Shown here piece by piece: positions 8,257 to 16,240 of a stretch of DNA of 64,000 nucleotides (positions within the stretch are counted from its first letter, which is position 1; every line of letters begins with the position of its first letter). Source of the stretch: JABMQF01 sp964563755 (GTDB lineage: Archaea; Nanobdellota; Nanobdellia; Woesearchaeales; UBA11576); contig CAZLYC010000001.1 in the NCBI GenBank assembly GCA_964563755.1, positions 186,001-250,000 of the forward strand, in the 5' to 3' direction. Below the pieces are notes generated by a model, which was not told where the DNA came from, did no database searches, and saw nothing but the letters and a program-made list of their open reading frames with translations. The translations under genes and the position numbers were made by a program.

Positions 8257-9111
8257 TCATCCGTTCACGACAACCACATAGCTCTCAGCTATCGGGCTCT
8301 CACCGACAAACTCATACTCTCCAGGCGGTACATATCTTGCGACAACCCTGTGCACATAACTTCCTTTTGCGAGGTTAGATGGCAGCTTAACTGCAATGCT
8401 TACTGTCTTCTTTGGCACATCTTGTGTCATATGTATCAATGAGCCCTGCCAGCCGAAGCTGCTGCTCAATGGGCCTTCTACGTAAAGCAGGACAGTGAAA
8501 TCCTTAAGCTCCTTATTTGTGAGAGTTATGTCTATGACCTTTGCAGGATCAGTTTCATACATGATTTCTGTCCTAGCTGGTTCAAGCGAGAAATCTATTA
8601 TCTTGCTATACAGATATTTTATCCCGTCTATCCTCATCCTTGTGCCATCAAGATAGAACTTAAGCCTGTTCCTGTTGCCAAGCCCATCAATATGGCAGGT
8701 GTCATAGCACATATCCGTGAAATTAAAACCTTCTTTTGCATCACCTTCAAAATAATACGCAAGGTAATCCTTGTCTGTCCCTTCGATAAATACAGAAGCC
8801 TTGCCTTTTCCATATACTACACCTGAGAGCATGACTGAATTTATGTCTTCAAGATCAGTGCTTATGCTGACAATATCATCAGAACCAACAGTGAAACTGC
8901 CAGACTCTGTCTTGAATACGGATTCGCTGAATGTAACAAAGCCGGTTATGCCTGGTCCAAGCAGGAAAGCTGCTCCAAGAAATACTGCAACAGCCAATAC
9001 CAATATCATATATCCTGAATATGACTTTTTCCTCACAGAAACAGCGTCAGAAAGAGAGTCTATCCTCTTGTTTATCTTACTCAACTCAGAGCTTATCGCT
9101 TTTTCCGTCAT
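8257..9111 (-). CDS. Membrane-anchored surface protein with TGF-type motif, unknown function
   Basis: 284 residues. A short charged cytoplasmic N-terminus of about 28 residues (SSELSKINKRIDSLSDAV, likely a short coiled coil) is followed by one membrane helix (YMILVLAVAVFLGAAFLL) and then GITGFVTF. The rest is beta-rich and extracellular, with a Cys pair (MCYDTCH) near the middle and a C-terminal Ig-like part (ITLTNKELKDFTVLLYV) resembling archaeal CARDB/NEW3-type modules. No enzymatic motif is visible. The TGx motif recurs after the membrane helix of several other proteins in the window. Confidence 0.65.
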   Translation of the reverse strand: MTEKAISSELSKINKRIDSLSDAVSVRKKSYSGYMILVLAVAVFLGAAFLLGPGITGFVTFSESVFKTESGSFTVGSDDIVSISTDLEDINSVMLSGVVYGKGKASVFIEGTDKDYLAYYFEGDAKEGFNFTDMCYDTCHIDGLGNRNRLKFYLDGTRMRIDGIKYLYSKIIDFSLEPARTEIMYETDPAKVIDITLTNKELKDFTVLLYVEGPLSSSFGWQGSLIHMTQDVPKKTVSIAVKLPSNLAKGSYVHRVVARYVPPGEYEFVGESPIAESYVVVVNG

Positions 9112-9232
9112 TTTTCACCTTTTTTGACTAATAATGGCTACCGAAGCTTATAAACTTTATCGTCAATATCCGCTTCACATCTAAAAATTTAAATATAAAC
9201 CCAACAAATCCTGCAAAATAAAGAGGTATGAA

Positions 9233-9691
9233 ATGATTCCGCAGGCAACAAAATATCTTGCAGACTGGTTCGCCAGATATACCAAGAACAGAGACCTTCT
9301 ATTCAAGAAAATAGTCAACATAAGAGAGGAAGAGAACAAGGTAATAGTCGAAAACAAGGACGGCAAGACAACCTATTACTATGTAGAACCTTTCCCCCAG
9401 GACATAGTCAAGCTCGCAGAAGAAATAAAAGAGGAGAATAAAGGCATAGTTCTCTACAATTCAAAATCTAACTTTGACATCATGATAAAGGCATGGACCA
9501 AACTGGTAACTATCAAGAACCTATCGATATATTTCGTCAATCCCTTCTCAAAACAAGAGAAAAGATGGGTTATAAACCCGCATGTACATCACAAGATATC
9601 TGATTCTGAGTCACTAGAGCTCGGCCTGAACTCAATGTTCATAATGGTAGACGCCATAACCGAGAAAGAAGTAGAAGAGCTGACCAAGTAA
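9233..9691 (+). CDS. Conserved-looking small cytoplasmic protein of unknown function
   Basis: 152 residues with no membrane segment or recognised motif. The first third is basic (ATKYLADWFARYTKN), the middle is a Lys/Glu-rich beta-strand and helix mix, and the C-terminus has HVHHKISD and a final acidic helix. GAGGT lies seven bases before the ATG, and TTTAAATATAAA at about 9188-9199 is a TATA box, so the start at 9233 is well supported. An ATG five bases earlier meets a stop at once. It ends six bases from the stop of the opposing lipid operon. Function is not assignable. Confidence 0.6.
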   Translation: MIPQATKYLADWFARYTKNRDLLFKKIVNIREEENKVIVENKDGKTTYYYVEPFPQDIVKLAEEIKEENKGIVLYNSKSNFDIMIKAWTKLVTIKNLSIYFVNPFSKQEKRWVINPHVHHKISDSESLELGLNSMFIMVDAITEKEVEELTK

Positions 9692-9697
9692 ACTGAA

Positions 9698-10249
9698 TTA
9701 CCACTTGACTTCTCTAATCTTAAGATAAAAACCGATATGGTTCGTCGCTATGTGCAGGAAAGGCACGACCAGCAGAAGGAAAACAACTTTCCTCCAATCA
9801 GGTATATGGATGAACAGGATGAATACGAGCATGCCGAGCATGAAATCAAGCTGGTCCCACGGAACCCAGGACTTTCCAGGACTCACGTCAAACCTCCTCT
9901 TGAAGAAGCTCTTCAGAGCATCACCAAATAATGCGCCAAAACCCAACAGGAAACCGATAAGCAGGAAGCTCTTCTCAGAATAATTCAGTATGCTTATGCC
10001 CATGAAGAATGTCGAGGTCTCAAAAAGCACCTTCTGCAGATACGCAACAGCAATAGCAAAAATTATGCCTGCGACAAGCCCTCTGAATGTCTTGTGACTC
10101 CCAAGAATTCTCTTGCCTTTGATAACCCTGCCGAAATCAAGGGGATAATCCAGAAAAGGAACTCTCTTCACGAATACAGGAGCCATATTAGCTATGAATC
10201 CTGGAAGGAAAAGATACAGAGACTCAAGCACGAAATTCACAAGCCCCAT
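9698..10249 (-). CDS. carS: CDP-archaeol synthase
   Basis: Membrane enzyme that transfers CMP from CTP to 2,3-di-O-geranylgeranylglyceryl phosphate, making CDP-archaeol for polar lipid synthesis. Family signatures are clear: PGFIANMAPVFVKR near the N-terminus, then RILGSHKTFRGLVAG, then GDALKSFFKRR and PGKSWVPWDQLDF. About five hydrophobic helices; 183 residues, a normal length. It is the last gene of a four-gene leftward operon (PAP2-like, asd, synthase, carS) and follows the synthase gene with only one base between them, so its product is made next to the enzyme that uses CDP-archaeol. Confidence 0.93.
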   Translation of the reverse strand: MGLVNFVLESLYLFLPGFIANMAPVFVKRVPFLDYPLDFGRVIKGKRILGSHKTFRGLVAGIIFAIAVAYLQKVLFETSTFFMGISILNYSEKSFLLIGFLLGFGALFGDALKSFFKRRFDVSPGKSWVPWDQLDFMLGMLVFILFIHIPDWRKVVFLLLVVPFLHIATNHIGFYLKIREVKW

Positions 10250-10250
10250 A

Positions 10251-10796
10251 TTACCTCATCTTCTTGACACGCAATGTACTTACCATAAGTATTGCTGAAA
10301 CAAGCAGAGCTACAGGATATATCTCCTCCAGCCCACCAATATACAGAAGAGGCACGATTATACCGTTCATAGTTATAGGCATGCCCTCAAAATAATCAAG
10401 ATTCTTCACGTTGAAACGCGCAAGCCTGAAAGCACCGGCACAGACAAAAAGAACATAGACTATTATCATAGCACCGAACTGCGCTCCAGAGTAGAGCAGT
10501 TTTGTCGTCTCGAAAGCCAGGACTGCTGGCGCGACGCCGAACGAGACTATATCGCATAACGAATCAAGCTCCTTTCCAAGGACGCTCACCTGTTTAAGGT
10601 GCCGTGCGAACTTCCCGTCAATGCCGTCAAAGACAACAGCAGAAAGCATGAAAACAACTGACAGGAAAAAGTTTCCTGAAATCGCGAAGAAGATGCTTAT
10701 CACTCCGCATGCAGCGTTCATAAGTGTCAGCGCAACAGGAAATACATACACCTTAGAGCTAGGATCCTTAGATACAGCCTCTTTTTTCATATTCAA
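10251..10796 (-). CDS. pssA: CDP-archaeol:serine archaetidyltransferase (PssA-like CDP-alcohol phosphatidyltransferase)
   Basis: Integral membrane transferase that swaps CMP on CDP-archaeol for serine. The complete CDP-alcohol phosphotransferase motif is present at about residues 57-82: DGIDGKFAR, then after eight residues GKELDSLCD, i.e. D-x2-DG-x2-AR-x8-G-x3-D-x3-D. About six hydrophobic helices, 181 residues, close to bacterial/archaeal PssA. Serine rather than another alcohol is inferred from the adjacent decarboxylase gene, whose substrate would be archaetidylserine. The start ATG overlaps the stop of that upstream gene by four bases (ATGA), which suggests translational coupling. Confidence 0.88.
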   Translation of the reverse strand: MNMKKEAVSKDPSSKVYVFPVALTLMNAACGVISIFFAISGNFFLSVVFMLSAVVFDGIDGKFARHLKQVSVLGKELDSLCDIVSFGVAPAVLAFETTKLLYSGAQFGAMIIVYVLFVCAGAFRLARFNVKNLDYFEGMPITMNGIIVPLLYIGGLEEIYPVALLVSAILMVSTLRVKKMR

Positions 10797-11431
10797 AACC
10801 TCGCGATTATCGTTTCACCATCGATAACTTTCTGGCCTTCTTTCACCATAAGCTTAAGCTTAGGGATTGCCAATATGACCTGAGAGCCAAGACATATGAC
10901 ACCGAGGTCCTGACCTTTATCTAATTTTTGTCTCTTCTCGACAAAACACCTTATCCTGCGTGCGAGGAAACCTGCAACCTGTATCACTTTGACTTTTCCA
11001 ATCTGATTATTTACAATCACAATCTCATTCTTCTCATTCTCAAGAGCCACCAATGAACTTGCGTCTTTCATCGCATCCAGGAACTTTCCTTTCATGTAAC
11101 TTACTCGTTCAACAATGCCTGATACGGGGCTGCGCTGGTAATGCACATTCAACGGAGTCATGACGATGACAACAATATAGCAGCTTTTCGGCATATCTTT
11201 CAATATAATCCTCACCTTGCCCAATAGCCCTTTGTCGACTACTAAAGAATCATCTTTACCTGTTTCAATGATCCTGGCAATCCTTCCGTTGGCAGGAGAG
11301 ACAACAACATTCCCTTCAGGAACAGCTCTTTTCGGATTCCTCAGAAAATATAGCCTGTGAAAAATCATTATAGAAAGCAAAGCGATAAAAAATGAAAAAG
11401 AGATCCAGAATGCAAGCAATGAAATCACCAC
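10793..11431 (-). CDS. asd: Archaetidylserine decarboxylase (Psd-like proenzyme)
   Basis: Converts archaetidylserine to archaetidylethanolamine. It is made as a proenzyme that self-cleaves before a serine to create the pyruvoyl group. Family features are seen: an N-terminal hydrophobic anchor (SFFIALLSIMIFHRLYFL), FLRNPKRAVPEG, VVSPANGRI, the HYQRSPVSGIVE region, and the cleavage-type motif CLGSQV near residue 180. At 212 residues it is the short archaeal/Proteobacterial type. It overlaps the preceding PAP2-like gene by seven bases and the following synthase gene by four. Confidence 0.88.
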   Translation of the reverse strand: MVISLLAFWISFSFFIALLSIMIFHRLYFLRNPKRAVPEGNVVVSPANGRIARIIETGKDDSLVVDKGLLGKVRIILKDMPKSCYIVVIVMTPLNVHYQRSPVSGIVERVSYMKGKFLDAMKDASSLVALENEKNEIVIVNNQIGKVKVIQVAGFLARRIRCFVEKRQKLDKGQDLGVICLGSQVILAIPKLKLMVKEGQKVIDGETIIARF

Positions 11432-11868
11432 ACCAACCAGAACTTCATACCTATAGGCACGATTATACCTATCAATGAGCCAATCAAGACCTGGAAAGGC
11501 GTGTGACCTGCAATCTTGGCTATTTCCTCGACACTTATATGCTTAATCTTGATTATAGCATTGACAACGCCAGATACATCATCAACTGTCCTCCTGACAC
11601 CTATAGCGTCTCTGATAACAATCATCGCGAACCCTGCCGCGACAAAAAATATGCTAGACAAGAAACCTTCAATCAGGCCTATTGATGTCGCAAGAGAGCA
11701 GACAAATGTAGCGTGTGATGAAGGCATACCTCCGGTGGCGGTAAATGCGTCCCAATCAATCCTCTTAAGACTTATTGAGTGGCCTATAATCTTCCATGAT
11801 TGGCATATGACTGTAGAAATCATGACAGAAAGCACGATATGATTGGTCAGCAATGCTCTTATGAACAA
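11425..11868 (-). CDS. Divergent PAP2-family membrane protein (DUF212)
   Basis: 147 residues with about four membrane helices. DUF212 signatures are GGMPSSHAT (about residue 46), the RDAIGVRR string (about 88) and GHTPFQVLIGSLIG near the C-terminus. These resemble lipid-phosphate phosphatase motifs, but the classical first PAP2 motif is absent, so activity on a prenyl or lipid phosphate is only plausible. Its place as first gene of the polar lipid operon supports a lipid role. It might act on archaetidylglycerol phosphate or recycle a prenyl diphosphate; nothing in the sequence decides this. Confidence 0.8.
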   Translation of the reverse strand: MFIRALLTNHIVLSVMISTVICQSWKIIGHSISLKRIDWDAFTATGGMPSSHATFVCSLATSIGLIEGFLSSIFFVAAGFAMIVIRDAIGVRRTVDDVSGVVNAIIKIKHISVEEIAKIAGHTPFQVLIGSLIGIIVPIGMKFWLVW

Positions 11869-11934
11869 GATATATCACCTTCTTTATCTAAACTGACAAT
11901 AAAAGAAACATATAAAATTTATTAAAATAAAAAA

Positions 11935-12204
11935 TTACTTCTCTTCTTCAGGAGCCGCGCTTGGGACAGCTGCCCTGCTGATAATCATCACGTCACCTAT
12001 CGATTTTACGAGCTGGTGAGGGACAATCACGCCTCTAGCTGAACCCAAGACCTTCGAAAGATAAGAATTCTTGGTAGCTTTAACGCGCCATCCATGGACC
12101 TTTGTCTTTGTGAGGATAGCTTCCTCAACGTCACCGAAGTACTCACCGTTGTCAGTAAAAACTTTCATGTCATAAATGTCTGAAATGCGCTCCAGCTTCA
12201 ACAT
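11935..12204 (-). CDS. PRC-barrel domain protein
   Basis: 89 residues that form a single PRC-barrel: ISDIYDMKVFTDNGEYFGDV at the N-terminus, a central strand with GWRVKATK, and SARGVIVPHQLVKSIGDVMII at the end, with an acidic tail. Such small archaeal proteins occur near cell-division or RNA-processing genes and may act as an assembly adaptor; the role here is unknown. A strong GGAGGG precedes the start and TTTATAAA lies at about 12256-12263, giving a transcript with a leader, unlike many neighbours. It is not fused to a CdvA-like coiled coil. Confidence 0.82.
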   Translation of the reverse strand: MLKLERISDIYDMKVFTDNGEYFGDVEEAILTKTKVHGWRVKATKNSYLSKVLGSARGVIVPHQLVKSIGDVMIISRAAVPSAAPEEEK

Positions 12205-12330
12205 GCTAATCCCTCCTTCTTTGGAAAATGAATACTACTCACCAGTATTTCTGACTTTATAAATTTTGCTGTATTGACTATGTCTTTAAACCCCAAAAGC
12301 ATTTAAAATAAGCCGTTTTTAGCCAAAACC

Positions 12331-13086
12331 ATGATTTACAATAATCTTGAGATAATAGGGACGTCTCATATAGCTAAACAGAGCCTGGAAGAGATAAAAG
12401 CAGCTTTCGAACGCAAAAAACCTGCTGTAGTCTGCGTTGAACTCGACAGCAAAAGGCTACAATCGCTTCTTTCAGGGGAAAAGAGCAAGGTCAGCCTGTC
12501 AAGCATAAGGCAAATAGGAGTCAAAGGATATCTTTTCGCAGCAATAGGTGGCTGGCTGCAAAGAAAACTGGGAAATATTGTGGGCTCAATGCCTGGCTCA
12601 GAGATGAAGCTCGCAGTAGAACTCGCAAAAAAGAACAATGCGATAATCGCGCTCATTGACCAGGACATAGAGATAACCCTGAGAAAATTCTCACAGAGAC
12701 TCACCTGGAAAGAGAAGCTGAGATTCGCATGGGACGCGCTAAAATCAATACTTTTCAAGAAACAAGCAATGAAAGAGCTTGGTGTAGAGTCAGAGATTGA
12801 CCTCGCGAAAGTGCCAGACAGAAAACTCGTTAAGAAACTCATAAAACAGCTCGAGAAGAACTACCCGAATGTCTATGCAGTTCTCGTCAAAGAAAGAAAC
12901 AACATAATGGCAAACAACATATTCAGGCTGATACAGAAATTCCCAAACGACCAGATATTAGCAGTAGTCGGAGCAGGTCACGAAGAAGATATGATTGAGA
13001 TGGTCAAGAAGAGAGCAGAAGGAAAAATCGATGTTGTTCAGGCCTTCTCAGCCACGATGATAATGCCTTCTGCAAAGAACAAGTGA
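12331..13086 (+). CDS. TraB family protein
   Basis: 251 residues of the TraB/GumN-like family, first linked to pheromone shutdown in Enterococcus and found widely in archaea with uncertain function. Diagnostic strings are IIGTSHIA at the N-terminus, VVCVELDSKR, ALIDQDIEITLR in the middle, and VVGAGHEEDM near the C-terminus. These carry the conserved Glu/His residues proposed to form a metal-dependent hydrolase site. Archaeal homologs usually add C-terminal membrane helices; this one stops before them, so it is the short soluble form. A TATA box (CATTTAAAATA) is at leaderless distance. Its 3' end overlaps the opposing methyltransferase gene by 49 bases. Confidence 0.83.
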   Translation: MIYNNLEIIGTSHIAKQSLEEIKAAFERKKPAVVCVELDSKRLQSLLSGEKSKVSLSSIRQIGVKGYLFAAIGGWLQRKLGNIVGSMPGSEMKLAVELAKKNNAIIALIDQDIEITLRKFSQRLTWKEKLRFAWDALKSILFKKQAMKELGVESEIDLAKVPDRKLVKKLIKQLEKNYPNVYAVLVKERNNIMANNIFRLIQKFPNDQILAVVGAGHEEDMIEMVKKRAEGKIDVVQAFSATMIMPSAKNK

Positions 13087-14159
13087 GCAGTCTTATCACC
13101 CAAAAGGCCTTTCTCTATGCCTTTTCTCATCGACGCATATTTCCTCTCATCGATGTTTCCATGCAGTATGGTCTTTCCAAAACATCTCCTGCTGAGAAAA
13201 TCCTTTAACGTATTCTCTGTTTCTATGCTCAACACACCATAAGCCTTAAGGAATGCGCTGTCCAGAGGACGCTCTGATGTAAGATACTCTTTCTTTCCTG
13301 CCCTGAAAAGATAAGTCCCTCTCAATGATGAAGCCAAAAGGTCAATAAGACCTGCCTTCTGCACAGAAGAATCAATCTCATAGATGAATTTCCTCACTCC
13401 GGATGGCTTTATCTTAGTGGTCTCTTTACCGTCGTATTCCAATCTTGAACCTACGGGTAGAGAGACAGCAGATACATCACACTTCTTGAGCGGACCGAAA
13501 TAAATATTGAGACGGTTTAGCAGCTTCTCGACAGAAACATACTCGCGCTCACAATTATCTTTAATCTTAGAAACATCAATCTGAGGCGGAAGCTCGACAA
13601 CAATCCGGCCTGTAACTTTCCTTGCCTCTGCCATGAACGCATCAAAACAGGGTTTTAGAGAGTCAAGATTCCTTTCTTTCTCGGATGCAGGACGCTCAGG
13701 ATCCCAAAAGATGATGTCAGCAGAAATCCCTTTTATAGCAGAAAGCGCATCATCATCCACGAATGTTATGTTACTCACTTTCGCAATCTCTGCATTCAGT
13801 TTAGCATAACCTATCCTTTTCTTGTCTGTATCAATAGCAATGACTTTCTTGCAGCACTTCGCGAACTCTATCGCCTGAATCCCTATTCCACAGCCGACAT
13901 CGACAATCACATCGCACTTCAGCCTCTCCGCGCGGTATTTCGCAATCAGCTGGTTGGTGCAGAAGCGCAAGTCTTCTTCATCAAAGATGAACTCGTCAGG
14001 GACTTTGTGTCCTTTGCAGTTCTTTATCCTGGCTTTAGCTATGCTCAGAAGCTCTTCAGAAAAGCCTTTTACTTTCTTCTTTATGCTTTCAGGCGTGTAA
14101 CCCTGTCTGAGAAGAGATTCAATCTCACCAACAATCTCAAGCATATTCGCGATTTCCAT
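13038..14159 (-). CDS. SAM-dependent methyltransferase with THUMP-like C-terminal part
   Basis: 373 residues. A Rossmann SAM-binding site reads VIVDVGCGIGIQAIEFAKC (about residues 83-101), followed by VIAIDTDKKR and a catalytic-loop-like IIFWDPERPASEKE (about 150). In related proteins of the THUMP-like methyltransferase family the loop has DPxR. The C-terminal 120 residues match the THUMP-like half only by general appearance. RNA, most likely tRNA, is the expected substrate by family. An A/T-rich TATA (TTTATTAAAA) about 27 bases upstream favours a leaderless start at 14159, though a second Met lies five codons later. Convergent overlap with TraB is discussed in the findings. Confidence 0.72.
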   Translation of the reverse strand: MEIANMLEIVGEIESLLRQGYTPESIKKKVKGFSEELLSIAKARIKNCKGHKVPDEFIFDEEDLRFCTNQLIAKYRAERLKCDVIVDVGCGIGIQAIEFAKCCKKVIAIDTDKKRIGYAKLNAEIAKVSNITFVDDDALSAIKGISADIIFWDPERPASEKERNLDSLKPCFDAFMAEARKVTGRIVVELPPQIDVSKIKDNCEREYVSVEKLLNRLNIYFGPLKKCDVSAVSLPVGSRLEYDGKETTKIKPSGVRKFIYEIDSSVQKAGLIDLLASSLRGTYLFRAGKKEYLTSERPLDSAFLKAYGVLSIETENTLKDFLSRRCFGKTILHGNIDERKYASMRKGIEKGLLGDKTAHLFFAEGIIIVAEKA

Positions 14160-14231
14160 ATTACGAAAAGAAAACCCAAGATTTTAATAAAGTTTGCAGT
14201 AAAAATAGGATTTAGGTCAATTTCATGTATT

Positions 14232-14332
14232 GCGCCAATGCCAAGCTCGCACTGATTCTTTAAACAGCACTGTCTGCTCAACTACAATTGCTTTTGATTC
14301 TTTCACTAAAGCTCGCTAGTTGGCGTTGGCGC
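14232..14332 (+). repeat. GCTCGC intergenic palindromic element, copy C
   Basis: Arms GCGCCAATGCCAA (14232-14244) and the complementary string 14320-14332 match at 12 of 13 positions; the mismatch can pair as G-U on one strand. GCTCGC starts at 14245, AACT at 14280 (+35), the second GCTCGC at 14311 (+31), then the spacer TAG. It lies between divergent genes. Confidence 0.85.
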
Positions 14333-14392
14333 CTTGTTTTAATGTGAAAACTCTAAGAAAGCTTTATAAACAAAAATAGCATTGAAACAGAC

Positions 14393-15133
14393 ATGAACAG
14401 CTGGCGCAACTTCGTGGATAAAGTCAAGAGAGATTATCCGCTTGAGCCACAGGAGAAAAGAGGGCTCATAATAACCATAGTTGTGCTTGGATTCATATTC
14501 TCATTCAGGCAGTGGGGAATAGACAAGTTCGACCCGATGATGGGATTCAAGAACCTGCTGATAGCAATAATCCTTGTAACAGTATCATTGCTCTTAAGAG
14601 AATGCGCACATAGGACGATGGCAGCATGGCTCGGATACAAGACACACTACAAGGCATGGATACTCGGACTTGTAATCGGACTTGTTCTCGCGTTCCTTTC
14701 AAATGGACACCTGCTTTTCATAGCACCAGGCATACTACTCGTCACACATCTTGAAATCCACAGATTAGGAAAGGCACACTATGCGCTGAGCATGAAACAC
14801 CTTGGCTGGATAGCGATGTCAGGACCGATAATAAACATGCTCTTTGCAGCGATAATGAAATCATTATACCTCGGCACTTCATATCCAATATTCCAGACTC
14901 TCATGGTGATGAACATCTGGATAGCTATATTCGACATGATTCCTGTACCTCCTTTCAACGGAAGCCAGACATTCTTCGGCTCACGTTATGTATACATGTT
15001 CGTTCTCGGAGCAATACTCGGGTGCGCAGCACTTCTTTTCTATCTTAGCGGAATATTGCCGATAATAGGAGCGCTCATATTAGGCGCAATAGTCTTCTTT
15101 GTATTCTTTGTCTATGTTGACAAGAGATGGTAG
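14393..15133 (+). CDS. M50-like (site-2 protease fold) membrane protein with altered active site
   Basis: 246 residues with about six membrane helices. The helix expected to carry HExxH reads LLLRECAHRTMAAWLGYK, so the first His is replaced by Arg while Glu and the second His remain. The distal metal-ligand motif, usually NxxPxPxLDG, reads FDMIPVPPFNGSQ, with Asp replaced by Asn. The fold is therefore M50-like, but zinc proteolysis looks unlikely. It could be a pseudoprotease that binds membrane substrates. A TATA box (CTTTATAAAC) at about 14361-14370 gives a near-leaderless transcript. Its stop directly abuts that of the opposing small membrane gene. Confidence 0.7.
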   Translation: MNSWRNFVDKVKRDYPLEPQEKRGLIITIVVLGFIFSFRQWGIDKFDPMMGFKNLLIAIILVTVSLLLRECAHRTMAAWLGYKTHYKAWILGLVIGLVLAFLSNGHLLFIAPGILLVTHLEIHRLGKAHYALSMKHLGWIAMSGPIINMLFAAIMKSLYLGTSYPIFQTLMVMNIWIAIFDMIPVPPFNGSQTFFGSRYVYMFVLGAILGCAALLFYLSGILPIIGALILGAIVFFVFFVYVDKRW

Positions 15134-15400
15134 CTAAGCAAGAGAAAAGACTGCTTTCTGGAAAAGATAAATAGCTATAACCCAGCTTACAAAAGTCGAA
15201 AGCCCGAAAACAAGCAGAATCATATAGAGACCGCACAAAATATCCATTACGCTGTTGATGTCAGACCTGAAACTCCAGCCTTTTATGATAAGATAAGCTG
15301 CGAACAACAATCCTATTCTCCATCCTACAAGATCATAGTGCAGTAAGATGACTACAACTGCTGAAATCAAATCAGCTGTGCCAAGCAATTTCACGACCAT
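15134..15400 (-). CDS. Small integral membrane protein, unknown function
   Basis: 88 residues with three or four hydrophobic helices and short loops (starts MVVKLLGTADLIS). The pattern of a small four-helix archaeal membrane protein is clear, but no family function is recognised. A TTG two codons upstream is open, but the ATG at 15400 is chosen because it lies about 27 bases from the shared TATA element at 15421-15432. It is convergent with the M50-like gene (zero-base gap) and divergent from the MBL hydrolase gene. Confidence 0.65.
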   Translation of the reverse strand: MVVKLLGTADLISAVVVILLHYDLVGWRIGLLFAAYLIIKGWSFRSDINSVMDILCGLYMILLVFGLSTFVSWVIAIYLFQKAVFSLA

Positions 15401-15420
15401 GAACAAAAAAGGAGAATGGA

Positions 15421-15432
15421 ATATTATTTAAA
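15421..15432. promoter_or_regulatory. Shared bidirectional TATA element
   Basis: ATATTATTTAAA sits almost exactly midway between ATG 15400 on the minus strand and ATG 15455 on the plus strand, about 27 bases from each. Both genes lack a Shine-Dalgarno sequence, so one AT box may serve two leaderless transcripts in opposite directions. Confidence 0.55.
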
Positions 15433-15454
15433 CCTCACCTGTCTCTGGTGCATT

Positions 15455-16027
15455 ATGCTTAAAAAGGTGACAGAAAACATATGGAAATTCACTGGCTCTG
15501 ACAAGAGCAATGTCTACTTTCTCAATCTTGAAAAAAAGATAATAATAGACACGGGAAACAGGACATACAGGGATTCACTTAAGAACTTTTTAGGAAGAGC
15601 TGTCGATTTTGACTCGATAGACATTGTGGTCTTCACGCACATGCACTATGACCACAGCGGAAACTTCGACCTTTTCCCTAACGCTGAATTCTACGCATCG
15701 AAAAGAGAGATAGAGGATTTCCAGAATAACAAAGAGAATGCGGTAATGGATGCAGGAGTCGCTGATATGCTCACGAAAATAGAGCTCAAGCCATTGCCAA
15801 AGGAATTCTTCGGGATGAAAGTCATAGAGACTCCTGGCCACACAAGAGGAAGCATATGCCTCTGGAACGAGAAAGACAAGATACTTTTCTCAGGAGACAC
15901 GTTATTCGGAAGCAAGATGCAGGGAAGAGTCGATTTGCCGACTTCATCACCCCAAGAGATGAAGAACAGCATGATGACAATCATAAACATACCGTACAAG
16001 ATACTCTGTCCCGGACATGATTATTGA
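15455..16027 (+). CDS. Metallo-beta-lactamase fold hydrolase
   Basis: 190 residues. The metal site is complete: THMHYDHSGN (HxHxDH, about residue 54), GHTRGSICLW (about 130), FSGDTLFG (Asp ligand, about 150) and LCPGHDY at the very C-terminus (last His). Members hydrolyse thioesters, such as glyoxalase II substrates, or phosphoesters and lactones; the short form here does not decide. An ATG 39 bases upstream is open but lies before the TATA box; the start at 15455 has that box at the leaderless distance. The TGA stop is part of the left arm of the following palindromic element. Confidence 0.85.
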   Translation: MLKKVTENIWKFTGSDKSNVYFLNLEKKIIIDTGNRTYRDSLKNFLGRAVDFDSIDIVVFTHMHYDHSGNFDLFPNAEFYASKREIEDFQNNKENAVMDAGVADMLTKIELKPLPKEFFGMKVIETPGHTRGSICLWNEKDKILFSGDTLFGSKMQGRVDLPTSSPQEMKNSMMTIINIPYKILCPGHDY

Positions 16028-16118
16028 TGCCACCAAGCGAGCGTCAGATATTATTTCTATTTGAATTGCAGTTCAGCAACCGAAAACAAGGCAATACTCG
16101 TTGCGAGCGTGGCATCAA
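16024..16118 (-). repeat. GCTCGC intergenic palindromic element, copy D (minus orientation)
   Basis: Perfect 10-bp arms TTGATGCCAC at 16024-16033 and its complement at 16109-16118. Read on the minus strand, GCTCGC begins at 16108, AACTGC at 16073 (+35) and the second GCTCGC at 16042 (+31), followed by the spacer TTG. The stop codon of the MBL gene (16025-16027) lies inside the arm. Confidence 0.85.
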
Positions 16119-16240
16119 GAAACGGCAAATAACGCATTTTACCCACTAGCCACTGGACAGGCCCGGATGAGGTTTATAAACAATCCTGACCACTAATTCT
16201 CTAGCATCGACAACATTTATTAAACAAAAGAGGCTAAATA

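Noticed and set aside
15416..15454. Upstream ATG as start of the MBL hydrolase
   Set aside because: It lies before the TATA element at 15421-15432, and the added 13 residues (MEYYLNLTCLWCI) are not part of the fold.
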